Both the position numbers and the translations under genes were made by a program. Of a stretch of DNA of 64,000 nt, positions 31,325 through 40,960 are shown one piece after another; position 1 is the first letter of the stretch, and each line of letters begins with the position of its first letter. The DNA comes from Globodera rostochiensis. Lineage: Eukaryota; Nematoda; Chromadorea; Rhabditida; Heteroderidae. Below the pieces are notes generated by a model that had not been told where the DNA came from, did no database searches, and saw only the letters and a program-made list of their open reading frames with translations. The stretch is from NCBI GenBank assembly GCA_018350325.1, contig JAEVLN010000009.1, positions 2,912,459 through 2,976,458 on the forward strand, given 5' to 3'.

Positions 31325-31395
31325 GGTTTGTTAGGCTTAGGCCTAAGCCACCCTAGTTTGGGGTTTGTTAGGCTTAGGCTTAGGCCTAAGATTGG
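31325..31395. repeat. TTAGGC-like motif cluster
   Basis: Degenerate direct and inverted runs of TTAGGC (TTAGGCTTAGGCTTAGGCC and its inverse GGCCTAAG). TTAGGC is the telomere repeat of nematodes. Here only 2-3 units occur at a time in mirrored order, so this is an interstitial or chance low-complexity block, not a telomere. Confidence 0.7.
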
Positions 31396-31460
31396 AATTT
31401 TTGATGAAAATAAGTAAATCTTAAAATAAAAATAGGGTCCCACCTATGCTTTTTCAATTA

Positions 31461-31720
31461 GCAGCGCACATGTCGCGTTTACCCCTACGGCGCAAATGTC
31501 GCGGCGCATTTGTCGCGGCCCAAACGTAGAATTTTCCCTGCGGCGCAAATGTCCGCGGCGCTAATGCCTATTTTTGGCTTGCTGCTCAAATGTCGCGGCG
31601 CATTTGTCGCGGCCCAAACGTAGAATTTTCCTTGCGGCGCAAATGTCCGCGGCGCAAATGTCTATTTTGGCTTGCGGCGCAAATGTCTGCGGCGCAAATG
31701 TCCGCGGCGCTGCCGGGGTG
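31461..31720. repeat. GCGGCGCAAATGTC satellite-like array
   Basis: Degenerate tandem copies of a ~15-bp unit GCGGCGCAAATGTCC in direct and mirrored form, plus a longer ~117-bp duplication (GCGGCCCAAACGTAGAATTT occurs twice). The minus ORF 31561-31761 (ICAADICAA...) is a translation of the repeat and not a gene. Confidence 0.9.
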
Positions 31721-32239
31721 ATTATTGAAGTGTAAGTGAACTCGTTATAATAAAGACTCAATAAATTTATTAGATTATAAATTAATAATTTTATATAATG
31801 ATAAATTGCATTTTGTTTTGTGTCTGCGGGAATGGCTTGTATTAATAGTTGGTCTTTAATTCTTTTTTATAAATTTTTTTGCTTTATTAAAATAATTATA
31901 TACTTTATTTGCAATTTTAATTATTTGAATTTTTTTTTAAATTTGATGATTTAATAATCTGTAAGTCTCACAAGTAATCTCACTTCAGAAACACTCCTAC
32001 AAATCCGATAAATTTGTATATTTATTTCGTGGCATATAGCCTTTTGTTATGTCGACAACCTATAATGACAATTAAAAGAAACTGCCTTTTAAATTTTTTC
32101 AGGCCGAATTAATGGGTGCTTTGTTTTTTGTTAATTTAGGTTTATAGGTTTCTGATTAATTAAATTCCTTCCGAGTTTTTGAAACATCAATTATTTCCTT
32201 CAAGTTTATTGTTATTTTGTTGTTTAATTCCCATGACCA

Positions 32240-32415
32240 GGTACTCATAATACCCCACGACTCCCGAAAGTTGTCTGTCCAGTGGGGCCTCGTGCTCCTC
32301 ACATTAAAATCTTATTGTCAGTCAAGAAGGGGAAAATAACAACAAGATTCCATACAAAATCAAGACCGACGAAATTTTTTATTTTTTTGCGCAGCTGGAA
32401 AGTAGAGCCGTAGTA
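32240..32415. other. G+C-rich island open on both strands
   Basis: Plus: 56 codons without stop (TPRLPKVVCPVGPRAPHIKI, LLSVKKGKITTRF). Minus: two open frames (EEHEAPLDRQLSGVVGYYEY; RSTRPHWTDNFRESWGIMST). No splice pair decides between them. It is probably an exon or a decayed coding insertion. Confidence 0.3.
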
Positions 32416-32504
32416 AATTTTAAAGATTTTAAACTGACTTTTTGCCTGATTCCTTAAAAAAATATTGCCATGAATAAATTAAAAAACAACAATTTGCAAT
32501 AATT

Positions 32505-32610
32505 AATGCAAATCCAGCCGAAAATAATGCTTCGGTTCCGGCCGGGACCAGAAAAAATCGGAGCCGAAACTTCATTAAAATAAAAACCGATAATCCGGCC
32601 CCGTGCTACA
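32505..32610. repeat. CCGGGAC repeat, inverted member
   Basis: Reads inverted relative to 26758-27415: GGTTCCGGCCGGGACC, CCGATAATCCGGCCCCGTGC and TAC at the end matches the start GTAGCACGGG there. Confidence 0.65.
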
Positions 32611-32734
32611 CTTATTTAACATAAATGGGGAAGGGAACATTTTTTCCGATTTTTGGGACTTTTTGTCCGTTTTTTTCTTAGTTTTTCACGTAAAATTCAA
32701 GCAAACAGAAAATTGTAAATCTCGGTACTTTTTC

Positions 32735-32850
32735 GATCGGAATTCTCGATCGAAATCTCGAAACTTTTCGATCGAGATTACGATCGAGAATCTTGAAAAT
32801 TCTCGACCGAGATTTACCGAGATCACAACCGAGAATCTCGATCGGCCCTT
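32735..32850. repeat. TCTCGATCGA degenerate palindromic array
   Basis: About ten copies of GATCGAGA/TCTCGATC words in both directions over 115 bp. ORFs on both strands (92 and 60 codons) are by-products of the repeat, recognisable by their periodic EI/RSK composition. Confidence 0.85.
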
Positions 32851-33215
32851 TCTATACAATAGACCCATTATCTCTAAATAAAATTTTATAAAATCGGCAC
32901 CACCGGGCCTCTCCCATTCATAAATAGTTCAAAACATTACCGTATTTTTAAAGGTGGTTGCAAATCTCTTACAAGCACAATCCCTAAAATAAGTATTGTG
33001 GATCCGGATATTGATTTTGTATATATTTAAAAAAATACTTCTACTATTTTTGACTATTTCTTTAATGATTGCTTAAAATTATGGCATTAATTACAATTTT
33101 TTCTGAAACTACTGTTTTGTGGCATCCATTTTACGAGCTCCATTTGTGCAGTTTAAAAAATTAAATATTTGAAAATAAATCGAACTGTTTTTTCTTGTTG
33201 AATATTTTATTCATA

Positions 33216-33308
33216 ATGGAAGATTGCCTCGGGAAGGCGTCAATGTCTCATGGAAGCGGAAGCTCAAACGATGCTGTTGTAACTGAATCAGGACAAAATA
33301 GGGTTTGG
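33216..33308 (+). CDS. First coding exon, 31 codons
   Basis: ATG in context TCATAATGG, then MEDCLGKASMSHGSGSSNDA and VVTESGQNRVW, ending at a codon boundary followed by a good donor (GTAAAT). The Ser/Gly-rich N-terminus has no signal peptide. The exon is G+C-richer than both flanks. The phase-0 end fits the exon at 34953. A CpG-rich patch follows at 33350-33410. Function unknown. Confidence 0.45.
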
Positions 33309-33759
33309 GTAAATTATTGTTTTGGAAACTAATTTAAATATTGTGTCGTATTTCGCCGGCCATGCGCGGTATCACACGCCGCGTGCGTGAAATGTAAACG
33401 CGAAAAAATCTAGTGAATCATCAAAGTGTAGTTTTTATATTCTTAGTATATTGCTTTTGTTGAAGCAGAGTCCTGCAAGGTGAATTCAATAGTTTTATTA
33501 TTTAATATCAAAGTGGTAAAGAAAATTTTGCGTAAGCATAAAATGGCTCTAACCACTGAAATTGTAAATCTCTGCTACTTAAGACAAGAATCATGTATCT
33601 TACCATAAACTGGATTAAAAAATATATAACAAAGTAAGAATTACAATATTTATAAAACCAATTTGCATCATCAAATAACTTTAATCCGATTAATATTTGC
33701 ATTTAATCAATAATCAAAAATAATAACATCTATAACATTAAGCATTTATTTATTCTAAG

Positions 33760-33880
33760 AAACAGTCTTCAATTAAAATTTTTTATTGCAATTAAATATT
33801 AATAACTCTTTTGATTAGTAAAGTATAATGAACGAGAAAAATAATCTTTAATGATTAAAAAAGTTTTCAGTTCAAGAAAA
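33760..33880 (+). repeat. Dispersed repeat E, copy 2
   Basis: Opposite-orientation partner of 12612-12725. It lies in the intron of the gene model starting at 33216. Confidence 0.75.
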
Positions 33881-34591
33881 AATTAAAATCATTAAAAAAA
33901 CTTTTGTAGGCCAAGCCTCAAAGTTTCATTATAAAATGTTTAGTATGCTTTTGTTTTTATAATATATTTTTTAAATAATTAAACAAAATTTTATTAGTTA
34001 AATAAAAATGTGCTTCCATCGTCACGCGTTACGCGATTCTGCGCCATTTATTGTTTTTTTTTTTACTATTTTTCCGATGGGGTTGATTGACCAAAGATTT
34101 TTTTCAACTTATTTAAATTATTTTTTTGATGTTGTAACGAATTTTAAAATTTTTTGACAAAATAGTATTGATTAATTATTTTTCCTTGCCTTTTCTCCGA
34201 CAATTTAAATTTCCTATAGAAATTGATTTCTTCACACTCAAAGAAACGCAGGATAATTCGAAAAACGCGTTCAGAATTAGCATTTTGACAATTTTTTTTT
34301 TATCATTGCTGCTCCAATTACTATTTGAAACGTTTAGTTTAGAATCATTTATTTGCTATTTAAATCAGTTTCTTTTTCTTCTTATATTTAATTTGATTAG
34401 TTCATTTTATGAAGTTTTATAAATATTTTTGGAGCTAAGTATGTAATAATCTACAGCATAGGATTTTATATTTAGTTTTTTTATAAATAAATGATCCAGT
34501 GTGCGAGCGAGTGTCCACTTTCGTGACAACAACAAGGGCTAATTAAATTTTATGTGATACGAATTCGAACATTCAGCGTCCCCTTTTCAGG

Positions 34592-34646
34592 CGCTCATGA
34601 AAAGTCAGTCAGTGACAGTTCGACAAAAAAGATTAATTGCAAAATG
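34592..34646 (+). other. Possible exon after strong acceptor
   Basis: AGCGTCCCCTTTTCAG is an excellent acceptor. It is followed by ALMKSQSVTVRQKRLIAK in phase 0, or AHEKSVSDSSTKKINCKMNT in another frame, then a stop. A GTGACA after KSQS could end a 21-bp exon. It may belong to the 33216 gene or be an alternative last exon. Confidence 0.3.
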
Positions 34647-34952
34647 AATACAGCTTTTTGAAAGCTATCACACGCCATCCAAGAGCGCCGTAATTATGCT
34701 ATATATTGCTTGGTTTGATTTTTAAAGTATCTTTGTAATCATTAAATAAAGGCTATTGTATAACATTAACAAAACATGCAAATTTATTAAAATGATTTAA
34801 AAAGTGTATTTTTAACAGTTGTTTTTTTAACACAATGTAGTATGTTTTTGCATTTATAAATTAAATGAATAATTAGTAATTATTCTTTTTAAATCGCTAT
34901 TTTAATTATTAATTTCGACCTTAATATTTATTGGCTCTTTTGAAGAACTCAG

Positions 34953-35006
34953 CTTAAATGGTTATTGAACATGCCGAAGAGTCGCGGGGGTCCAACATGT
35001 TCCTTA
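34953..35006 (+). CDS. Second exon of small gene model
   Basis: Acceptor TTTTGAAGAACTCAG and strong donor GTGAGT bracket 54 bases in phase 0: LKWLLNMPKSRGGPTCSL. It joins the first exon (33216) and the last (35140) without a frame change. A second in-frame ATG reading (MVIEHAEESRGSNMFL) shares the donor and also joins the next exon in phase, so the start of this gene is uncertain. Confidence 0.4.
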
Positions 35007-35139
35007 GTGAGTGGCCAAAAGGAATGGTGACATAAGTTAATACTTTCTCAATTTTGCCTAACGTAAGTTTAGTATTATTTTATTTTTTTCAGAATATTTT
35101 TCTAAATATATTGTTACCTCTCACCTGTGTTCTCCACAG

Positions 35140-35184
35140 GCTGCAAGTTGGCGTTCTCGCTGCGTTTGCGAGGCCTTGGCTTGA
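35140..35184 (+). CDS. Last exon of small gene model
   Basis: The acceptor CACCTGTGTTCTCCACAG is one of the best in the window. In phase 0 the frame reads AASWRSRCVCEALA and TGA. The complete model is 63 residues in three phase-0 exons. The alternative frame (CKLAFSLRLRGLGLNAIYL) would fit the other reading of the previous exon and stops at 35201. No family is recognised. Confidence 0.4.
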   Translation, partial: AASWRSRCVCEALA

Positions 35185-35409
35185 ATGCCATTTATTTATA
35201 AATATTAGTAATGTTTGGATTGATTTTAGAATTTATAATAATTGAATTTTTCACTTTTATCTTATAATTTTCTTTATGTAATCTCTTGAAGTAGTTTATT
35301 TGGTTCTTTTTTAGGGTTTCAATTTTCTTGTTTTGGGGGTTTTTAACCTCTTTTAGATTTTTGGTGGATTTTTTAAAAACCCGATTGATTGTTTCCATCT
35401 GCTCTCAGC

Positions 35410-35513
35410 TGTTTGTTGCAAGTTTTCGTTCGAAAAGTGGTGAGGTTCGATATATTTGCATTGCCAAAAAAGGCGTTCTCGATTCTCTTACATTTATTTT
35501 TATTAATTTATGA
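35410..35513 (+). CDS. Candidate exon after strong acceptor
   Basis: TTTCCATCTGCTCTCAG precedes LFVASFRSKS and a GTGAGG donor. Without splicing the frame stays open for about 34 codons (GEVRYICIAKKGVLDS). It may be part of the 33216 gene or the next one. Confidence 0.3.
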
Positions 35514-35604
35514 AATATTAACAACTTTAAACTTTATTGCATTACTAATATTATTCAGTTTATATGAAGTTGTATTTTAAATATCCAATTCAATTTTTAA
35601 ATGA

Positions 35605-35754
35605 TTGGTTTTCGAGAATATTTTATTTTTGCATTTAATTAATATAAAAGAATGCATCAATTTCAAAACTTTTTTGCTTGAACTGCCCTTCTACCATGCT
35701 CTTCTTGAATTCACCCCAAAATTCATAGCCAATGCTTTTCTTTGTAGGGTTTAA
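35605..35754 (+). CDS. Open frame of 49 codons, no ATG
   Basis: Reads LVFENILFLHLINIKECINF, KTFLLELPFYHALLEFTPKF, IANAFLCRV, TAA. The composition is leucine- and phenylalanine-rich, as expected both for a hydrophobic exon and for chance in A+T-rich DNA, but the distal part is G+C-richer. Confidence 0.25.
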   Translation: MVFENILFLHLINIKECINFKTFLLELPFYHALLEFTPKFIANAFLCRV

Positions 35755-35966
35755 TGGCTAAAAACATCATCTTCAATAAACATTGAAGATATTTATCAAA
35801 TTATCATTTTTTTTGAGAAAAAATAAATATTTTAAGATTTCATACGTGCCGGAAATCAATAATTTTTTTATTTGTATGTTTCTTATATTTATTTTATTGA
35901 ACAATTGCAAATCGACATGGCAGAAAAATTAATATAATTTTATTTATGTCAGGTGATTCCTGGTAA

Positions 35967-36137
35967 AATTTTTATTTGAGTATAATCTTTTTAAATTGTT
36001 CCTTTTCGTCGCGACTGCAAAAGTTTCCTCGACCTTTTGGTCCGGATGAAAAATTGTGTTCAGTAGGTTTTTTACGGGTAGTTTACATTTTTGAAAGATG
36101 GTGGCAAATTGGCAAAATAGTCACTACAAAGTTATAA
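35967..36137 (+). CDS. Open frame of 56 codons, no ATG
   Basis: Reads NFYLSIIFLNCSFSSRLQKF, PRPFGPDEKLCSVGFLRVVY, IFERWWQIGKIVTTKL, TAA. PRPFGPDEK and the paired tryptophans are unlike chance A+T-rich translation. No acceptor of quality precedes it. A GTAGGT after KLCS could be a donor. Not recognised. Confidence 0.3.
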   Translation, partial: NFYLSIIFLNCSFSSRLQKFPRPFGPDEKLCSVGFLRVVYIFERWWQIGKIVTTKL

Positions 36138-37257
36138 GTTTTTTTTGCCATTCATTAATGCTGATGATTTTTAAAATTAATTTTTGTTTCATTTTACATA
36201 ATTTTAAGCTAGTTTATGGCAAAAAGGTGCAATAATTGTAGAAGAATTGCTCTTTGTGTTTCGTCAGATTTAACATTATGCCAATTAATATCTCAAAATC
36301 ATATGTTTATTTTAAGCTATGAATTATGAGTAATATACTACGTTAAAGCAAACAATAAATTTAAAACTAAACTAATGTAAACAATGTTAAGTTTATATAA
36401 CACACCGTCTAGATTCTGTTAAATTTACTAATCAGGTGAAATTATAAAATTTTAACAAACTGAAAGTTTTAAATAATTTATTTTTATTATTATGTTTTTG
36501 ATTTTAAAATATTTTGAATTTATATTTTTAGTAATTAATATGCTTTTATTTGTTATTATTGTTGTATTGAATATTAATGTGTATTTAAATAATTGAGTTA
36601 TTCTAAATATATTGCATTCAAAAATTTTGCAAATTATTAATAGTAAATAAAAATAGGAAACCTTTTCTTTAGGAAGACGAAAATTATTTAAACAGCTGTT
36701 GTGAAGCTGATAGGTAACAATTAACTGGCTAAATTATGACGAGAGCGCTTAAAAATATTTTTTGTTTAAAAATATATTAGTCAGTTTTTTAATCTCGCAA
36801 GTATTATGGTACGAAAAACTTTTATAATTTGAATATATGCGTGAGCTACAGAATTGGAACAAACACTAAATGAACTGTTAATTTTGTTTAATTAGTTTTT
36901 AATTTATTATGAATATTCAAGCAGTTGTAAGTGCAAATTAATTTTAAATATTTAAAATTAAGCTATGTACATGATAACAAAACATTATTTGAAAGAGTTT
37001 AACTAAAACAAAGATATAAAAAAATAATAAATAAAATATTAAATAAAATCTTTTATATTCAACGCAATCAAACAAAGGATTTATATTAAAAACAATTGTA
37101 AATTGCTGCTAAATCATTAATATCATCTATCTGTAACAACAGCACAAAGATGTTAAAAAGTATCCGCAATATTACACAATTCAATTTTTAAAATAAGGAA
37201 TTAACGCTAATACATAATGCCATTACTTTCTTAAAATATTTTATATCAAATATTTAA
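36138..37257. other. A+T-rich DNA without gene signal
   Basis: No island above background except a short stretch at 36690-36745. Nothing supported. Confidence 0.6.
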
Positions 37258-37395
37258 TCAAGGATTACGAAATCGAAACCCGAAAGGTTGGAGAATTCAC
37301 AAATTTCTACCTCAAATGGCTTAATATCTTACGCGCAAGGAAAGCTAAACATAATAACTTCACACAAAATAATGAGAATTCATTATCTAAACTAA
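37258..37395 (+). CDS. Open frame of 45 codons, no ATG
   Basis: Reads SRITKSKPERLENSQISTSN, GLISYAQGKLNIITSHKIMR, IHYLN, TAA. It is polar and not repetitive. No splice border was found. Low confidence. Confidence 0.2.
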   Translation, partial: SRITKSKPERLENSQISTSNGLISYAQGKLNIITSHKIMRIHYLN

Positions 37396-37871
37396 TTTTA
37401 ACTAAAAGATTAAGACAATTTTTAATACACTTAGCACTTTAAATAAATTATCCATATTAATATGTTCTAAATGCCTATTATCGTTGTAACACACTAATAA
37501 AAAAAATTTAAAAAAAGTCGTTTGCATTGCTAATCTTCAAAAATAAAATTAATTTACGATTTATTATTACAAACAAACATAAATTTAAAAGCGAATTGTT
37601 ATTAAAATATGTATTAAAATGGTTTAGATTCGCTTACTTGCTAGTCAAACTACTGTCAACACCAAGAGTGTGAATATTTGTTAAACAAATGATATAGGAA
37701 ATAAAATAAGGATATATTTTTGAATCATTTGAAAACGAATAATGTCGAAAGCCCGGTGTTGACTGACTTTTGGAATGGTGAATATTAATGAAAATATATA
37801 AAAATTCGTTTATTAATTTCTTGCTGCAATTGTGCCCAAAAATGTTTATTAAAAAATGTTGTTGAAGTTTA

Positions 37872-38168
37872 ATGTTAATTCAATGCATGTTTAAAGGTAA
37901 TCGGATCAAGCTTCAATTAATAATTTTCCCGATTTTATACCAATGCGTGGTGGTTTGGTTATACATTTCTGACCTTGGGACCGAAGCTCACAATGTGAAG
38001 ACGCGAGTCGCCTTTGGGGACAGCCATCGAATTTTACTGCCAAAAAGTTTTAACATTGAAAATAGTTTTAAAAACAATTGGCTTATATTTGAGAAATACA
38101 ATAGAACTGCCAACTGTAACCACAAAAAATTTAAACATTATATAATCATTCAAAAGCAGCAATGTTAG
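37872..38168 (+). CDS. ORF of 98 codons with ATG
   Basis: This is the longest frame with an ATG outside repeats. Residues about 13-35 (KLQLIIFPILYQCVVVWLYI) could cross a membrane. They are followed by a polar part (SDLGTEAHNVKTRVAFGDSH) and a basic tail. A GTAATC after the eighth codon could be a donor of a very short first exon. The G+C-rich centre (37950-38035) is also open on minus with an ATG (MAVPKGDSRLHIVSFGPKVR), so the minus strand remains possible. No domain is recognised. Confidence 0.35.
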   Translation: MLIQCMFKGNRIKLQLIIFPILYQCVVVWLYISDLGTEAHNVKTRVAFGDSHRILLPKSFNIENSFKNNWLIFEKYNRTANCNHKKFKHYIIIQKQQC

Positions 38169-38890
38169 AAATAGTAAAGCAACAAGAGCTCCAGTGAGGG
38201 TGGAGTGATTTACAGTATGTTATTATCAGTAAAAGATATTTGAATGAAGAAACACTTACTCAATAACAAATTAAATTTTATGAACAATAAATAGGGTGCT
38301 AAATCCTAAAATTTTTCCGGCACAACATTCATAATTATGCATAAAGAATTTTCAAATAAAAATAAAAGATGCCTTTTGGCGTTTGGGTCTGTTTATATGA
38401 AAAAAAGTATTATCCCTCGAAAATATGTATTTTTATACCTAATTTAATAACAAATCATTATTGAAATGCAAATAAAGTATTTTTATGCTTTAAACAATTA
38501 ATAAAAATATTGCAAAAAACACGCGTAATCAAAAAACAATAATAGATTAAAAAGAATTAGGGAATAACTTCTGAAGTTTTAAATTCTAGTGTTAAATACT
38601 GAACTTAGGATATGCTTTTTAAAGGCCGATGTGAGTGGATTTGCGCACAGAAAGAGCGAAAATATTTATTCAACTTAACTTATTTTTTATTCAAGAACAA
38701 TTATTAAAATAACTTTCAAAACACAATGGGTTAATTCGCTTTTACGCATAGCATATTAAGTTAAAAATATTTCCTGGCTTAATATTTTCACATAATTAAT
38801 TAAATGTATACTTTTTACGCAACCGGCAAATATGGAAATTTATTAAATTTTTTATATGATTCGGGGAAGAATGAAGCAAAGTTATTGTAA

Positions 38891-39016
38891 ACGGCCAAAA
38901 ACTTTGAGACCGGTTCCATCATCCACAGCGACATGTGGGGGGCATATGGCGGAATTCCACGGTTGCCTAACGGTTACCAACATTTGTCGATTACAAATAG
39001 GAGAGAAAAGCATTAG
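38891..39016 (+). pseudogene. Merlin/IS1595-type transposase fragment
   Basis: A 41-codon frame reads NFETGSIIHSDMWGAYGGIP then RLPNGYQHLSITNRREKH. The ISXO2/DDE_Tnp_IS1595 domain, shared by bacterial IS1595 elements and eukaryotic Merlin transposons, has the pattern GS-I-I-x-(T/S)D-x-W-x-AY-x-x-L-x-x-x-GY-x-H-x-(T/V)-VNHS. The second catalytic Asp is the D of HSDMW. Here the NHS step is replaced by TNR and the frame stops soon after, so only the middle of the RNase H fold remains. Upstream is a stop at 38888. The other catalytic acidic residues are absent nearby. It is a decayed transposon copy. No inverted ends were found. Confidence 0.55.
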
Positions 39017-39554
39017 AAATGTCTAATTTAACTAAAATTCAATTATTCACAAAAAACATCCTTTCCTGATTAAAATAAATAAATTATTAAGAAATAAACC
39101 GAAATTATTAGAAAATATTAACTAACATTAAAATATTGTCTTTTTAACAGCTGTCTTTATTTTATAAACAACACTTACTCTTCAATTATAATAAAAAAAA
39201 TGTTATCCATTACAATATGACAATAACATTTTCAGCAATTTAACGCCTTTGCATGCCAAAAATAGGAGTTTCTTGAACCATTTTTGTAAGTCCAAAATAA
39301 TTTTTGTTCAAATTAACAAAAAAAAACTAAATAAACATTAAAAAATATTAATAAAAAAAATTTTTAACCTTTTTGGATGATTTAGCTATCCAACATGTAT
39401 TAAAAATATATTTTTTTAATTTTCTGAGAAATTTTTTTTAAGTGAACAAAAATATTTCACCGCCGCGAATTATACTTATGTCTGTCTGCTTTTGATATAT
39501 CAAAAAGTGATTTTAACATTTTGAATACTCAATTTTTAATATTTAGCATTTCAG

Positions 39555-39594
39555 ACACGCCCATCGCTCGCCTTCATTCTCCGTTTTACTATAA
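39555..39594 (+). CDS. Candidate 40-bp exon
   Basis: Acceptor TATTTAGCATTTCAG and donor GTAATT bracket 40 bases reading TRPSLAFILRFTI plus one base. Two strong borders coincide with the G+C rise. A minus-strand frame (MKASDGRV) overlaps. Product unknown. Confidence 0.35.
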
Positions 39595-39984
39595 GTAATT
39601 TAATAATTGCCAAGACAGGGTAATTAAATTGTGTTTAAAACGAGTTTTGAAATTCCTTACGTCGCCGCACCGATGTAACTATTAATTACCAACAATATAG
39701 GCATCGCTTGTATAAAAAAATAAAAAAATTGCAGTAAATTCTTAAATTAAAGTTTTAAATATTTCTACAATAAACATTAATGCGACTTCTGGGTCTCACA
39801 CCTTAACGCCCTTTTCGAATTATTATTTACAAATTTAAAACATGAAATATTATTGTCTTTTTAATTTTCAAATCTTAATTCATTAATCCCATTTCTTTTT
39901 CATCAAGAAACTTTATTAAAAAATGATTGCATTATTTTTAGATTTATGTTTTATCATTTTAACTTATAATGTTTTTTTTGTTGT

Positions 39985-40130
39985 TCCTCTATTTTAGTCT
40001 GCCAAATATTAAGTTCCCAAATATATTGGTACAGTGATATGCAAGTAATATGGTTATTAATAGTTACTCTTTTACTACTTTATAATATGCAGAATAGCAT
40101 TATGGTAATCATTTTATCAAATGCCGTAGT
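39985..40130 (+). repeat. Diverged relative of part of the 7.57-kb unit
   Basis: Aligns with 48486-48640 and 56060-56215: CTCTATTTTAG then CTGCCAAATATT, TGATATGCA, and CAGAATAGCATTATGGTAAT. In the unit, a possible 42-bp exon follows the TTTTAG (LPNIEFLNLFVDM) and ends at a GTAAAT. Here the same exon has a 5-bp length change that breaks the frame. It is consistent with an old pseudogene of the tandem unit 4 kb from the array. Confidence 0.65.
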
Positions 40131-40382
40131 TAAATTCGCAGTTGTATTTATTTGTATCATGGATGCCTGTATTAATAAAATATTTCACACCATTTCATGG
40201 TTTATTCACGCTAAATGAATGCACTTTACTTTGTCACTTATTTCATGTACAACTGAGAGAATTTTAAATAAATGTATTTAATTTATTTTTGAATAATTTT
40301 TAAAATAGTTAATTAAAAATCCGTAGTAAAGTCAAGTCGCAGTTGAATCTACCGCATTCATCCGTACCACGACGCCATTTGA

Positions 40383-40553
40383 ACAGACTATTCAATCTCT
40401 AGCCTAATACTTTTTGTTTTTAAATATTCTACTCAGTGTTCCCCACGAGTTCACGCCAAACCAATATTCCACGGATTCTCATCACTTACAATGTCTTCGT
40501 CACATCCAATTATTTTCCGTTGCATAATGGCCATATTTTTAAATAGTTTTTAG
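40383..40553 (+). CDS. Open frame of 56 codons, ambiguous
   Basis: Reads TDYSISSLILFVFKYSTQCS, PRVHAKPIFHGFSSLTMSSS, HPIIFRCIMAIFLNSF, TAG. An overlapping frame upstream (SQLNLPHSSVPRRHLNRLF) covers 40335-40400. No splice border settles either. Low confidence. Confidence 0.2.
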   Translation, partial: TDYSISSLILFVFKYSTQCSPRVHAKPIFHGFSSLTMSSSHPIIFRCIMAIFLNSF

Positions 40554-40700
40554 GCGTTGATGTATTTTTTTGAAGATATTTTTGTTGCCAGCCTAATTAT
40601 TCTGGATGTTTTTATAATATTACTTAACGTGTAACTATTTTTTCGTAATTTTTTTAATAAAATTTAACAGTTTTACCATTCCATATTCTATTGAGTATTT

Positions 40701-40960
40701 TGGACATCAACGCACCCCATCTAAAAAATGTTAGTTTAATTTCTGAAAATTTTATTTTTGAAGAAATAGTGTGCTAAAAAGAGAAAGTCAGGCGACGAGA
40801 GTAATTTGGACATGAACGCACCCCATCTAAAAATTGTTTTAGTTAAATTTCTGAACATTTTATTTTTGAAGAAATAGTGTGCTAAAAAGAGAGAGTCAGG
40901 CGCGAGTGTAATTTGGGCTGTTTTAGTTTAATTTCTGAAAATTTATTTTTTGAAAATAAT
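40701..40960. repeat. Minisatellite B, locus 2
   Basis: About 2.3 copies of the unit seen at 5122-5290, spaced 108 bp: AACGCACCCCATCTAAAAA, ATTTCTGAACATTTTATTTT, GAAATAGTGTGCTAAAAAGA, GAGAGTCAGGCG. Same orientation as locus 1, 35 kb away. Confidence 0.9.

Noticed and set aside
31561..31761. 66-codon minus ORF (ICAADICAA pattern)
   Set aside because: Direct translation of the 15-bp GCGGCGCAAATGTCC repeat.
32603..32881. 92-codon plus ORF and its minus shadow
   Set aside because: Covers the TCTCGATCGA array; periodic composition.
34168..34422. 84-codon plus ORF, Leu/Phe/Ser-rich
   Set aside because: A+T-driven composition throughout, no acceptor or donor of quality, no G+C rise.
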